64,000 bases of DNA from Hyphomicrobiales bacterium (GCA_900473175.1 UCKM01000006.1:166665-230664), one strand, 5' to 3'; positions 39,260-48,129 are shown, counted from the stretch's first letter. Program-made: numbers and translations. The notes: a model not told the origin generated them from the letters alone.

Positions 39260-40089
39260 GTGGCGATGAGGCCAGAACATCGATGAAGCTTGCCGTTGTA
39301 GGCGCCGCCGGACGCATGGGCCAGACTCTGATTCGCGTTATCCAGGAGACACCTGGAGCCGTCCTTGCTGGGGCTATCGAACGCTCGGGCTCACCACATA
39401 TCGGCAGGGATGCTGGCGAACTCGCGGGTGTCGGCCATCTTGGCGTTCCCGTCACCGATGATGCGCTTTCGGTCTTCGTCGGCGTCGAGGGCGTGCTTGA
39501 TTTCACAGCTCCTGCAGCGACGGTGGAATTTGCGGAACTCGCCGCACAGGCCCGTATTGTCCACGTCATCGGCACCACCGGCTGTTCGCCGGAAGATGAC
39601 ACGAAAATCAGTGCCGCTGCCCGTCATGCGGTGGTGATCAAATCCGGCAATATGAGCCTCGGCGTCAACTTGCTCGGCGTTCTCGTCAAGCAGGCAGCAA
39701 AGGCGCTTGGCGCTGATGCTTTCGACATCGAAATTCTCGAAATGCATCACAAGCACAAGGTCGATGCGCCCTCGGGCACGGCATTGCTGCTCGGCCAGGC
39801 AGCGGCGGATGGCCGCGATATTGGCCTTGGCCAGCACAGCGTGCGGGTTCGTGACGGCCATACGGGACCACGCGAGATCGGCACGATAGGCTTTGCTGCC
39901 CTGCGCGGCGGCTCCGTCGTTGGCGATCATTCCGTCATCCTCGCCGGCCAGGGCGAGCGCATTACGCTCTCTCACCAGGCGGAAGACCGCAGCATATTCG
40001 CCCGAGGGGCCGTCAAGGCGGCGCTCTGGGGCAAGGGCCGCAAACCCGGCTTCTATTCGATGCTCGACGTGCTCGGCCTCAACCAATAA
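39256..40089 (+). CDS. dapB: 4-hydroxy-tetrahydrodipicolinate reductase
   Basis: NAD(P)H-dependent step of lysine and meso-DAP synthesis. The 277-aa protein has the nucleotide motif [34 protein letters not shown] and the active-site [14 protein letters not shown] (catalytic His and Lys). ATG 39256 overlaps the exporter stop by ATGA; ATG 39283 (MKLAVVG) is an alternative. gpmA follows 24 bases later, probably in the same transcript. Confidence 0.97.
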   Translation: MSGDEARTSMKLAVVGAAGRMGQTLIRVIQETPGAVLAGAIERSGSPHIGRDAGELAGVGHLGVPVTDDALSVFVGVEGVLDFTAPAATVEFAELAAQARIVHVIGTTGCSPEDDTKISAAARHAVVIKSGNMSLGVNLLGVLVKQAAKALGADAFDIEILEMHHKHKVDAPSGTALLLGQAAADGRDIGLGQHSVRVRDGHTGPREIGTIGFAALRGGSVVGDHSVILAGQGERITLSHQAEDRSIFARGAVKAALWGKGRKPGFYSMLDVLGLNQ

Positions 40090-40113
40090 CCGCGATCCCA
40101 CAGGAGTACACCA

Positions 40114-40734
40114 ATGTCCGGAACCCTCGTCCTCGTCCGCCATGGCCAGAGCGAATGGAATCTAAAGAATCTTTTCACCGGCTGGCGCGACCCGGGCCTC
40201 ACGGAACTCGGCCATAAGGAAGCCATCGACGCGGGTAAGCGGCTGAAGGCGAAGGGGCTCACATTCGATATCGCCTACACGTCGGTGCTTTCGCGTGCCC
40301 AAGCAACGCTCGATCACATCCTCGAAGAGGTCGGCCAGACCGGGCTTGAAACGATCCGCAACCAGGCACTGAACGAACGCGACTATGGCGATCTGTCGGG
40401 CCTGAACAAGGATGACGCCCGCGCCAAATGGGGCGAGGAACAGGTGCATATCTGGCGTCGCTCCTACGACGTGTCGCCGCCCGGCGGCGAGAGCCTGCGC
40501 GACACGGGTGCACGCGTATGGCCCTATTACCTGCACGACGTGCAACCGCACGTGCTACGCGGCGAGACTGTGCTCGTTGCGGCCCATGGCAATTCGCTGC
40601 GCGCCCTCATCATGGCGCTCGATGGGCTGACCGGCGAAGAGATCGTTGCCCGGGAACTCGCAACCGGCGTGCCGATCATCTACAAGCTGAACGCCGATTC
40701 CACAGTGGCTTCAAAGGAAGTGCTGGAGGGCTGA
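40114..40734 (+). CDS. gpmA: 2,3-bisphosphoglycerate-dependent phosphoglycerate mutase
   Basis: Interconverts 3- and 2-phosphoglycerate in glycolysis. The 206-aa protein starts [20 protein letters not shown] with the phospho-His motif [18 protein letters not shown] and [14 protein letters not shown] carry the second catalytic His. It is shorter than the E. coli enzyme (about 250 aa), as is usual in rhizobia. An AGGAG lies 10 bases before ATG 40114. Confidence 0.96.
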   Translation: MSGTLVLVRHGQSEWNLKNLFTGWRDPGLTELGHKEAIDAGKRLKAKGLTFDIAYTSVLSRAQATLDHILEEVGQTGLETIRNQALNERDYGDLSGLNKDDARAKWGEEQVHIWRRSYDVSPPGGESLRDTGARVWPYYLHDVQPHVLRGETVLVAAHGNSLRALIMALDGLTGEEIVARELATGVPIIYKLNADSTVASKEVLEG

Positions 40735-40776
40735 CGGGCGGGTGCAGTAATGACTGACAATTCCCCGACAAATGGA

Positions 40777-40805
40777 TTGACAGACTCGGAACCGCCCCTT
40801 ACATG
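40777..40805 (+). promoter_or_regulatory. Promoter of tRNA-Leu(CAG)
   Basis: TTGACA (40777-40782), a 17-base spacer and TACATG (40800-40805), ending 10 bases before the first base of the tRNA. Confidence 0.75.
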
Positions 40806-40815
40806 AAACCCCGCT

Positions 40816-40900
40816 GCCCAGATGGCGGAATTGGTAGACGCGCACGGTTCAGGTCCGTGTGCCGCAAGGCGTGGAGGTTCGAGTCCTCTTCTGGGCACCA
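40816..40900 (+). tRNA. tRNA-Leu (anticodon CAG)
   Basis: An 85-nt type II tRNA starting GCCCAGATGGCGGAATTGGT and ending in encoded CCA, with a variable arm and T-arm GGTTCGAGTCC. The anticodon stem CACGG/CCGTG encloses TTCAGGT, giving anticodon CAG (Leu). An integrated element begins immediately downstream, and its far end carries a diverged copy of this tRNA's 3' end. Confidence 0.97.
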
Positions 40901-40941
40901 GTTCTCTTTCCATAGAGGTCCATGACCCGCTGGAAACTACA

Positions 40942-40979
40942 AAAAAGCCCGGTTTTCCGGGCTTTTTTGTTGCTTTGGT
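40942..40979 (+). repeat. Left 38-bp direct repeat (attL candidate) containing a terminator
   Basis: Identical over 38 bases to 52494-52531. It contains an 11-bp perfect stem, AAAAAGCCCGG/CCGGGCTTTTT, with a TTTT loop and a T-run, so it works as a transcription terminator for the tRNA, then TTGCTTTGGT. It lies 41 bases after the tRNA 3' end. Confidence 0.85.
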
Positions 40980-41032
40980 TTCCATGACCGTCCACCGTGG
41001 TCCACTTGCAGCCACGAATTTTGGTGGTACGA

Positions 41033-41084
41033 TTGTTGGTACTTCCCGAAAACGCCCGGATTGGGCCAATGGCGATACCAACAA
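41033..41084. repeat. Inverted TTGTTGGTA motifs at the integrase start
   Basis: TTGTTGGTA at 41033-41041 and its reverse complement TACCAACAA at 41076-41084 flank the integrase translation start (ATG 41085). A third copy lies at the right end of the element (52367-52375). Candidate integrase arm-binding or autoregulatory sites. Confidence 0.5.
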
Positions 41085-42290
41085 ATGCCCCTTACGGACA
41101 CCCAAATCAAAACATTGAAGCCCCAAGCCGCGCCGAAAAAATATAGCGACGGCGGGGGTTTGCATCTTCTCGTCAGCCCCACCGGGTCCAAACTCTGGCG
41201 TATGCAATATCGGCACGACAGTAAGCAGAAACTGCTTGCGTTCGGGGCATACCCTGCCGTGTCACTGAGTGACGCCAGGAAGAAGCGCGACGAGGCAAAG
41301 AAGCACTTGGCCGCCGGCAACGATCCGAGCCGAGAGATCAAGCTTGAAAAGAGAGCACAAGCCCTATCGAATTCGATGACCTTCAATATCGTTGCTGACG
41401 AGTTCCTTGAGAAGGTCGAGCGCGAGGGTAAGGCCGACGCAACCATGATCAAGAAGCGTTGGGTGCTAAGCCTTGCAAGGCCCGATCTCGGGAAACGCCC
41501 GATCTCTGAAATCACGGCCGCAGACATTCTGGAGCCGCTTCGTAAGATCGAAGCTGTCGGAAACTACGAGACGGCGCGGCGGATGCGTTCGACCATCGGT
41601 CAGGTATTTCGCTTCGCGATCGCCACCTCCCGGGCGGTCAATGATCCTACGGGAGGACTAAAGGGCGCCTTGACAGCACCGAAGGTTACGCATCGGCCGG
41701 CGATAACGAAGCGCAAGCCTTTCGGCGGCCTCCTAAGGGCGGTATGGGCGTACGAGGGCACGCCGGAGACCAAAGCGGCCCTTCAACTGATGGCGCTGTT
41801 GTATCCTCGTCCTGGCGAGCTCCGCCACGCGGAATGGATTGAGTTTGATCTCGATAAGGGTCTTTGGATCATACCCGCTATACGAACGAAAATGCGTAGG
41901 GAACACCGCAAGCCCCTTCCCTCGCAAGCTGTTGCGATCCTTCGGCATCTCCACAAGCTTACTGGCGATGGGCGGCTTGTCTTCCCCTCAATCAAGTCGC
42001 GGCTCCGGCCGATCAGCGAAAATACGCTCAATGGCGCGCTGCGTCGTTTGGGCTTTACTGCCGACGAGGTTACGGCTCACGGCTTTCGCGCGACCGCATC
42101 CACGCTTCTGAACGAAAGCGGTAAATGGTCGGCCGATGCGATCGAGGCCGAGCTCGCCCATGTCGGGGCGGACGAGGTTCGCCGGGCGTATCACCGCGCA
42201 CAGTATTGGGACGAGCGGCTTAAGATGGCTGCATGGTGGGCTGACGAGATAGATATGATCATGCGGCCCGATCCCGATATCTTTTCGTAG
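41085..42290 (+). CDS. P4-type tyrosine integrase (site-specific recombinase)
   Basis: Catalyses integration and excision of the element at the adjacent tRNA-Leu. The 401-aa protein starts MPLTDTQIKTLKPQAAPKKY (DUF4102 arm-binding domain with YSDGGGLHLLV), then a SAM-like core-binding domain (MTFNIVADEFLEKV) and a catalytic domain with MALLYPRPGELRHAEW (first Arg), TAHGFRATAST (His-x2-Arg) and the terminal RRAYHRAQYWDERLKMAAWW containing the nucleophilic Tyr region. All catalytic motifs are intact. I start at ATG 41085; the upstream TTG frame reads through the putative binding sites. Confidence 0.95.
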   Translation: MPLTDTQIKTLKPQAAPKKYSDGGGLHLLVSPTGSKLWRMQYRHDSKQKLLAFGAYPAVSLSDARKKRDEAKKHLAAGNDPSREIKLEKRAQALSNSMTFNIVADEFLEKVEREGKADATMIKKRWVLSLARPDLGKRPISEITAADILEPLRKIEAVGNYETARRMRSTIGQVFRFAIATSRAVNDPTGGLKGALTAPKVTHRPAITKRKPFGGLLRAVWAYEGTPETKAALQLMALLYPRPGELRHAEWIEFDLDKGLWIIPAIRTKMRREHRKPLPSQAVAILRHLHKLTGDGRLVFPSIKSRLRPISENTLNGALRRLGFTADEVTAHGFRATASTLLNESGKWSADAIEAELAHVGADEVRRAYHRAQYWDERLKMAAWWADEIDMIMRPDPDIFS

Positions 42291-42557
42291 ATATCGAAAT
42301 TTTTTCGTCCCACTCAGCCCATACGAAAATGCCAGCATTTTCAATGGACACCACCGAATTGCATGTTACTTGTATGTCACTTAAGTAATTGAAATTATAG
42401 CGTTTATTTGAGCGCAAGTGTTGACAGGTTTAGATACACCTAGCATATTGACGTTATTCGGCTGCACTCTTTCAATCTTTCAAGTCTTCAAGCTTCAGCA
42501 GCGCCCCCTCTTCACTCTCAATTTTTGACCGGCCCTACGGGCCGTGGAGGCACGTCT

Positions 42558-42830
42558 ATGTCTGATGCTCAAAAGGTCCATTGGCGGGACCGACCATTGC
42601 TAACAATAAAGGAGGCGTCTGCGATTGCTGGCGTTTCGATCGTGACCGTATATCGGCAGGCAAAGGCGGAGAGGCTGACGCTTAAGTCACTATCGGGCCG
42701 AACGATGGTAGATACCAACAGCCTCGCCGCTTTCCTCGATACCGCAGAAGATTGGAAGCCGGCCGCACGCACCGCTCCAATGCTGGCAAAACGTTCCAGT
42801 CGCTCGCTAGCTTCGGAGCGATCGAAATGA
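42558..42830 (+). CDS. Excisionase-like helix-turn-helix protein
   Basis: A 90-aa protein with an HTH_17/MerR-like DNA-binding segment RPLLTIKEASAIAGVSIVTVYRQAKAERL followed by TMVDTNSLAAFLD, as in excisionases and phage regulators. GGAGG precedes ATG 42558 at ideal distance. The stop overlaps the next start (ATGA at 42827-42830). It probably directs excision or regulates the integrase; inference from fold and position. Confidence 0.75.
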   Translation: MSDAQKVHWRDRPLLTIKEASAIAGVSIVTVYRQAKAERLTLKSLSGRTMVDTNSLAAFLDTAEDWKPAARTAPMLAKRSSRSLASERSK

Positions 42831-43012
42831 CTGAAGATCGTTTCATACGCCGCGATGAAGTTGAGCGCCTGGTAGCTCTCTCCCGATCCCAAATCTACGA
42901 GATGGCAAAACACGGCGATTTCCCGCGCCCGATAAAGTTGGGCAGTGCCTCGCGTTGGTCGCTCGTAGCTGTTCGGGCATGGATGGCCGAACAGCTTGGA
43001 AAGGCGGGATGA
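42827..43012 (+). CDS. AlpA family phage regulatory protein
   Basis: A 61-aa AlpA-type winged helix: RFIRRDEVERLVALSRSQIYEMAKHGDFPRPIKLGSASRWS followed by the terminal helix VRAWMAEQL. AlpA proteins switch on integrase/excision in P4-like satellites and CP4-57. It is translationally coupled to the excisionase-like gene and followed closely by an unknown gene. Confidence 0.88.
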   Translation: MTEDRFIRRDEVERLVALSRSQIYEMAKHGDFPRPIKLGSASRWSLVAVRAWMAEQLGKAG

Positions 43013-43016
43013 GGCG

Positions 43017-43682
43017 ATGGGCCGATCGATATTGAAAGAGCAGCCAAAGGGCTCAGAGCTCGCCCGTTATGTCAACCATCTCGTTGGTTCTGCGGCCGAG
43101 GGGCCCCCGCTCTGGCAGTCGGAAGACAGAGAAATGAAGGCGCTGGGCGTCGTACTTCTCGGGAAAGAGGAACACCGCATTTGGAAATGGCCACGGGAGA
43201 TCGTCCGCGATCACCTCATCCTGCCAATGATCGCCGACAACGAAGGAGAGGTCGCGGCAGCAGCTGTCAGGTTGCACACGCCACGATTGCTCGACGACTA
43301 CACTGAGCTCTACTGCGATCGAGCGAAGCGGGTGGCGAAGCCGAGCGAGCGCAAGCCTCCGGTACCGAATTCTGAAGCCATCGTCATTATAGTTGTCACT
43401 GCGTTCTTCATCGAACTTTCCGAACCAACCTTGTCGAAAAATGCCAACTACGTGCGCGTGGCCGAGCGTCTCGATATCGACCGGCATTCGGTTCGACGCA
43501 TCGTGCAAAGGGTATCGCGCGGGCTCATGAGCACCAATGAAGAAACAGCGGCTGCTATGAGAGGCCTTATCGAAGCCGGTCGTCGGTTAATTCGCGAGGT
43601 CGACGGCACCGACGCGAAGCTTGTGCAAAAGAATGGCACGCGAAATCGCATCGCTTTGAACAAGCAGAGCCCGCATCATTGA
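43017..43682 (+). CDS. Unrecognised element protein with possible C-terminal HTH
   Basis: A 221-aa hypothetical protein. The central part KRVAKPSERKPPVPNSEAIVIIVVTAFFIELSEP is unusual for its hydrophobic patch, and NYVRVAERLDIDRHSVRRIVQRVSRGL resembles a helix-turn-helix. GATGAGG precedes ATG 43017. It belongs to the same close-packed block as the two regulators upstream. I do not recognise a family. Confidence 0.65.
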   Translation: MGRSILKEQPKGSELARYVNHLVGSAAEGPPLWQSEDREMKALGVVLLGKEEHRIWKWPREIVRDHLILPMIADNEGEVAAAAVRLHTPRLLDDYTELYCDRAKRVAKPSERKPPVPNSEAIVIIVVTAFFIELSEPTLSKNANYVRVAERLDIDRHSVRRIVQRVSRGLMSTNEETAAAMRGLIEAGRRLIREVDGTDAKLVQKNGTRNRIALNKQSPHH

Positions 43683-43707
43683 TGGTTCAATCATACAGGA
43701 GAACCCG

Positions 43708-44037
43708 ATGGTTAGAACTCTTCCGAACGCACGGACAGGCTTTGTAACACTTACGGAGGCCGCCAGGATGGCCAATCGCTCATATTCATGGGCGTGGGAC
43801 AGAGCTGCAGTCGGCCGGTTCGACGTCAGGCGGTTTGCAGGTAGTCGTTCGATGTTCGTGACGGTGGAAAGTCTAGAGGCTGTGCTCGTGGCCGAAGGAA
43901 GTCGCACGGTCGCGACGGATAATCGGAGGCCGGGAAGCCGCAAGCATGCTCATCTTCGCGTGGTGTCGTCCACTCAAGGCGAGCGCAACGCACCTGATCA
44001 GCAGCCCCGCGATCGTAAGCATTTGCATCTCGTATGA
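43708..44037 (+). CDS. Small helix-turn-helix protein
   Basis: A 109-aa protein with an N-terminal segment FVTLTEAARMANRSYSWAWDRAAVGRFDVRRF that reads as an excisionase-type winged helix, then a basic tail with repeated RKHxHLR/V elements (RKHAHLRVV, RKHLHLV). AGGAG precedes ATG 43708. Its stop codon lies directly before an open frame encoding a decapitated phage protein, marking a recombination joint. Confidence 0.65.
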   Translation: MVRTLPNARTGFVTLTEAARMANRSYSWAWDRAAVGRFDVRRFAGSRSMFVTVESLEAVLVAEGSRTVATDNRRPGSRKHAHLRVVSSTQGERNAPDQQPRDRKHLHLV

Positions 44038-44094
44038 ACAAGGCAAAAACGATGTTACGCGCCGAAAACGACAGCCGGAAAATACGCTGAAACG

Positions 44095-45723
44095 GTGGGC
44101 GAGTTCGTAGCGCCTGGCGGAACACCTTCGCGGGCCGTTCGCGCCGCTCCGACAATCGGCCGCAAGGCTATCGAGTACGGGGCTGATCTTGCTCGCAATG
44201 CGCTTGTGCCTGGCGTTGCTTCGGAGGCAGCGGGGCAATTGACCGAAGGAACAGCTTACGAGACGCCAGCGCGCGTTCTGGGGGCTTTGGCAGGCAATGC
44301 TGGCACAGCGGCCTACCGGGCATCAAACACTCCTGAAGCAGTCTTGCGGCGCGCCGCCGGCAACCCGAACGAAATTGATTGGGCGCGTGCAGTCGGTCTG
44401 CAAAGCAATCCGACAGGCATTCGCTTGACCGGCCCGGAAGCCATCACCCAGGCGCAGAATGGCGCGAGCTCGCTACCGAACCTGCAGCGCGTGGTGGAAG
44501 GCTCCGTCGACGGCCGGGCAGTAACCGCACCATTCTTCGCCGCGCGGCCGGCACAGGTCGATACGGCGGTTGGCAACGTGCTCGATCAGATCGCGCCGCA
44601 GAGCCCCACACCCTCATCCCTTGGGCCTCGCGCATCGCAAGCAGCCGAGAACGCGATCGACACCGTCCGTCGCGACATAAACGACCAAACACGACCACTT
44701 TACCAAGCCGCCGAACCGCAGCTTATCCCAGATGCGCAGTTCGGTCCTATCCAATCCGATCCGCGGTTTCGATCGGCCCTTGAGCGGTTGCGCGGTAACC
44801 CGGACTTGGCGCCGGATTACGCCGGAATGCCGGATAACTCGGTCGCCGTTGTCGACGCTGTTACAAAGGACATGGCAGCTCGCGGCGAAGCACTGGCCAA
44901 TTCTGCAAATCCGCTTTACGGGCCGGAGCTCGCGGCTCGTAACTCAGCAGGCGCGCAGAATGCCCGCACGATCGCACGTAACGAGGTTCCAGAATATGAC
45001 GACGCGCTAACGCAGCAAACGCAATTGCGGCGGGACGTCCTTGATCCCATCCAAAATGGTCCGCTTGGCGAGGTCGCCGCGGCTGGCACGACTACCGGGG
45101 CGGGCAACGCTTTGCTGCCTCCCAATCCGCTTGTAGGGTCCGAAGGCGAAACGGCCGACGCGATCACGCGTCTGATCATGCAGGACGCAGACACGACGCG
45201 TGGCTTGGTCCGCCAGAACCTTGGCGACCGGTATAGTAAGGCCACAACCGAGACGCAGGAAGGCGCTCAAGAGTTTGCCGGCGCCAAGTTCCACAAGGAC
45301 GTGGCAGGCAATCAGCAGCGTGACGCGACCTTGCAGGCGGTTTTAGGCGCACTCGGCGTTCCGAAAGCAGCGCGGTCAATGCCAGAGCTGCTTGACGTGT
45401 TGCAGGCGACCGGCCGGCGCAAGCCGATCGGCAGTGCGACCGAGTTTAATCGTTCGCTCAATGCGGAGCTCGGAACGCCTGGAGTTGTGTCGCGTGTTCT
45501 AGGCCTCCCCAAGAATGCCGTAGCAAGTCTGTTGACCAATACCAGCGATGCAGTATCGCGGGTGAAGCTCCGGAACAATCTGAGCACGCTCGCTGATATG
45601 TTCGTGGATCCCCGATCGGTTGAACTCATTCAAGAAGCGATTGCCCGTGGCGCGCCACCCGGTTTACGTCAAGCTGCAGCGCGATCAGCAGCGCAGACAG
45701 CACCAATTCCCTACGACCAGTAA
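44095..45723 (+). CDS. N-terminally truncated phage virion/ejection-type protein
   Basis: A 542-aa remnant, rich in Ala, Arg and Pro. The reading frame is open back to 44038 without a start and encodes YAETVGEFVAPGG, then RKAIEYGADLARNALVPGVASEAAGQLTEGTAYET. In my recollection these stand in the middle of large phage internal-virion or DNA-ejection proteins of rhizobial podovirus-like prophages, so the first several hundred residues are missing. GTG 44095 is the first usable start and has no clear ribosome site. It is probably not functional. No other virion gene is present. Confidence 0.6.
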   Translation: MGEFVAPGGTPSRAVRAAPTIGRKAIEYGADLARNALVPGVASEAAGQLTEGTAYETPARVLGALAGNAGTAAYRASNTPEAVLRRAAGNPNEIDWARAVGLQSNPTGIRLTGPEAITQAQNGASSLPNLQRVVEGSVDGRAVTAPFFAARPAQVDTAVGNVLDQIAPQSPTPSSLGPRASQAAENAIDTVRRDINDQTRPLYQAAEPQLIPDAQFGPIQSDPRFRSALERLRGNPDLAPDYAGMPDNSVAVVDAVTKDMAARGEALANSANPLYGPELAARNSAGAQNARTIARNEVPEYDDALTQQTQLRRDVLDPIQNGPLGEVAAAGTTTGAGNALLPPNPLVGSEGETADAITRLIMQDADTTRGLVRQNLGDRYSKATTETQEGAQEFAGAKFHKDVAGNQQRDATLQAVLGALGVPKAARSMPELLDVLQATGRRKPIGSATEFNRSLNAELGTPGVVSRVLGLPKNAVASLLTNTSDAVSRVKLRNNLSTLADMFVDPRSVELIQEAIARGAPPGLRQAAARSAAQTAPIPYDQ

Positions 45724-45939
45724 AAGGGCGGCGCACGAGTTTGAAACTTTGCGCGCATGCCGACATAGGCGCGCCGCGATCACTTTTTTAGATTGTCCAA
45801 TGCCAGCCGTCAGAAAAGAAAGCCGAGGCTCGGATGAGACCGTTGAAGCGGCAACAGGTGGGGGTGATCGTTAGAAGGCGACCTGCCATGGCGGCGTGAG
45901 TGTACGGGTCGTAACATCGCGTTCCTCACTTTTTGTGAT

Positions 45940-46527
45940 ATGATTACTCCGTTCGAGTTTCAGATAATCAATTTGGACGAGGGACCAAAGTTGTTAAAGA
46001 ATGATGCTCCTGAGGATACCGTAGAGCATCAACCAAAGCTTGATCGTCCGTCAGACGGTCTTGTGGTTTTGCGTTGGATAGTCGACAAATTAGTGCAGTT
46101 GTGGCCTAGTTTGCCCATTTTGCTAGCACGGTTTATCCCACTCGATTGGTCCATCGTGAGCCTTACGCTGGAAGCAATTGACACCCGATCTGCAAAGAAA
46201 CTAGCTGAAGTCGACAGGACAGACTGGAATTTTTTGTCAGGTAAGCAAGCCCGCGTATTGAGGGATGCTATACGTCGCTCTTTTCCTAAAGTCGCGGGCT
46301 TCGATATTTTTCTATCAGATGAGTTAAATCGAGGCCCTGTCGCATTAAAAGTGGAGCCTGGTGGATATGACGACCAGTTGTTTGAATACTTGCGTCACGT
46401 GCAGGCTGAAGGTTGGACACGTGAACTAATAGAGGCATTGCAACGCACAAATAGGCCTTTGCTCAAGAACATCGGTTACGTGATTTGGGCAGAACAACCG
46501 AACATTGAAAAAACTACCCCAACTTGA
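45940..46527 (+). CDS. Protein with C-terminal EAD1-like adaptor domain
   Basis: A 195-aa protein coded in AT-rich DNA. Residues about 98-177 resemble the effector-associated domain EAD1: FLSGKQARVLRDAIRRSFPK (helix 1-2), FDIFLSDELNR, then YDDQLFEYLRHVQAEGWTRELIEALQ and a terminal NRPLL. EADs are death-like adaptor domains of bacterial conflict systems that bind a matching EAD on another protein. The first 90 residues contain a hydrophobic stretch (LVQLWPSLPILLARFIPLDW) that may be membrane-associated. No second EAD protein is obvious in the window. The assignment is by eye from pattern, moderately secure. Confidence 0.65.
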   Translation: MITPFEFQIINLDEGPKLLKNDAPEDTVEHQPKLDRPSDGLVVLRWIVDKLVQLWPSLPILLARFIPLDWSIVSLTLEAIDTRSAKKLAEVDRTDWNFLSGKQARVLRDAIRRSFPKVAGFDIFLSDELNRGPVALKVEPGGYDDQLFEYLRHVQAEGWTRELIEALQRTNRPLLKNIGYVIWAEQPNIEKTTPT

Positions 46528-46654
46528 TCCCCAACACCCCGCTACTGCGCACCCGCCGGCTTTTTGTGTCGGTCATCAACGGCGGCGCATGACCGTTCGG
46601 CCGCAGTCCCCCAGGCCAATCGGGCGCACCCACTGTCGATCCCGATATGCACCC

Positions 46655-47017
46655 TCAATAGCGATAATTTCGCCGGCCGTGGTAGGGCTCGCAAGATTTG
46701 CCATCAAGGTCAGCGTCCAGGTGAACCCAATATCCCGGTTGCCCACGATAAGCGGGAGCAAGCCCTACGGTTCGCGCTGCGGCGCAATTCGGGCGTGCGG
46801 CATAGTGGCGGAGCGTGACGCCGATTGGCCATGGGCTGGTGATTATGCCGACCACCATAGGCGCGATGAAAATCGACAGGCCCGTTATCAGGAAAAGGCC
46901 TGACCGGTATCGATACCATGCGAGCCGAAGTCGCGAGAGGTAATGGGCTATGTTGCGTCGCCGCCGCACCGCACGAAAAGCAATCACCTCATGATGATAA
47001 TTCTTGTCTGTCCACAT
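46655..47017 (-). CDS. Excalibur calcium-binding domain membrane protein
   Basis: A 120-aa protein with a basic N-terminus, one transmembrane helix (LFLITGLSIFIAPMVVGIIT, 41-60) and a C-terminal Excalibur domain: HYAARPNCAAARTVG...PGYWVHLDADLDGKSCEPY, where DxDxDGxxCE (101-110) is the calcium-type loop and C78/C109 are the paired cysteines. The domain should lie outside the cytoplasm. ATG 47017 follows GGGGCG. It is the last gene of a minus-strand run in the element. Role unknown; a nuclease-like partner often carries this domain, but none is fused here. Confidence 0.8.
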   Translation of the reverse strand: MWTDKNYHHEVIAFRAVRRRRNIAHYLSRLRLAWYRYRSGLFLITGLSIFIAPMVVGIITSPWPIGVTLRHYAARPNCAAARTVGLAPAYRGQPGYWVHLDADLDGKSCEPYHGRRNYRY

Positions 47018-47121
47018 GGCGCCCCGTCGGCGTATTGGACCAGATATTCGTGAAAACGGGCTGCATAAGATTGCTCGAATTGTAGTTATCCGTAGAGAAC
47101 GATCTGGCGAATCGGCGAAAG

Positions 47122-48129
47122 TTAAAACCGTCTAGATTGCTTTATGATCATACCTGTTAACCATGGGCGCCCTATAAGGTCGACGCCCTTGAAATCGAAG
47201 ACCCCTCTGATGTTTCGCATTCCCTTAGCTTTGAGCTCAAATTCCAATGGCTTTTCGAAGGGGACTTCTCGACCGGGCCCAACCGACAAAACGCGCTCAC
47301 TTTGGCCGTCAACAAGGACAATAAATCGCGCCCTTGCAACCTTCCTATCGTCGCCGGGATGCAAAACGAAATTTACGTCAGTGTAATATTTAATTCGGCT
47401 ACCACTTGTCTCTAATCGCGTTTCACCGTTCTCCCGCGGCCATTCATAAGTTCGGCCCTGTGGATCAGGAATTTCCAGCATCGTTTGATCGGCAGCCACA
47501 TCACCCACGTTCCTGACCCAGAAGCTCATTTCGATGGTGTGCTGAACGCCTGACATCGCAACGCGGTGGAGCCGTATTTCCAATTCAAGATCGGGACTGG
47601 CTTGCCGTCGAAACGCATCCTCAATGTCATAGTGCTCCATTTCGTACGAATTTGATCCGCTACGCTTGAAATAACCCTTCTGCTTGGCGGCTTCACTCCT
47701 ATGGGGTCGGCGATCTGAACGCGGGACGTCGATGACTAGGTATCCTTTTAACGGATCATCGTCGGATGCAAATGCGTGCACCGCAATGCCGCTGTTCTTA
47801 GGCTGCAACAGGTCCCCTACGGCAGAGTTGAGAGAGGAATGAGCTCGCTGATAATTATTGACCGGGACTAGTCGACTTGCGCAGTCCACAGTTTCGACGG
47901 GTTTGCATTCCACGCCGAAAATGACCAATCCACCGGCCGAGTTGCTGAAAGCTGAAAGGATTTTGGCGATCACTTTTCGGCCGTCCGCCGTCAGGGTTCC
48001 ATCTTCTTTGAAGACTACCTCACCCTCTGACGCCAACTTAAAATCTAAGGTAAGGCTTTCCTGTACACCATTTGCTACAGCGTCTCTTAGAGCCGCCTCT
48101 TTCCGAACCAACAGTTCTTGAATTTCCAT
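47122..48129 (-). CDS. AlbA_2 / Schlafen-type putative DNA-binding protein
   Basis: A 335-aa protein. Residues about 22-165 form an AlbA_2 (divergent Schlafen-like) domain: ESLTLDFKLASEG, then VIAKILSAFSNSAGGLVIFGVE, and KGYLVIDVPRSDRRPHRS...GYFKRSGSNSYEM. This fold occurs in transcription factors and in nucleases or nucleic-acid binders of conflict systems. The C-terminal half (178-335) is beta-rich (LELEIRLHRV..HTIEMSFWVRNVGDVAADQ) and not recognised. It is third in a minus-strand operon, 47 bases after the 324-aa gene. Confidence 0.8.
   Translation of the reverse strand: MEIQELLVRKEAALRDAVANGVQESLTLDFKLASEGEVVFKEDGTLTADGRKVIAKILSAFSNSAGGLVIFGVECKPVETVDCASRLVPVNNYQRAHSSLNSAVGDLLQPKNSGIAVHAFASDDDPLKGYLVIDVPRSDRRPHRSEAAKQKGYFKRSGSNSYEMEHYDIEDAFRRQASPDLELEIRLHRVAMSGVQHTIEMSFWVRNVGDVAADQTMLEIPDPQGRTYEWPRENGETRLETSGSRIKYYTDVNFVLHPGDDRKVARARFIVLVDGQSERVLSVGPGREVPFEKPLEFELKAKGMRNIRGVFDFKGVDLIGRPWLTGMIIKQSRRF

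Noticed and set aside
40942..40979. Reading the two identical 38-bp repeats merely as common terminators
   Set aside because: The identity continues ten bases past the hairpin, and a tRNA 3'-end copy lies at matching distance on the right, so an attachment duplication explains them better.
45620..45874. 84-aa ORF overlapping the end of the phage remnant
   Set aside because: No ribosome site, no domain, and more than a third overlaps the phage-protein frame.
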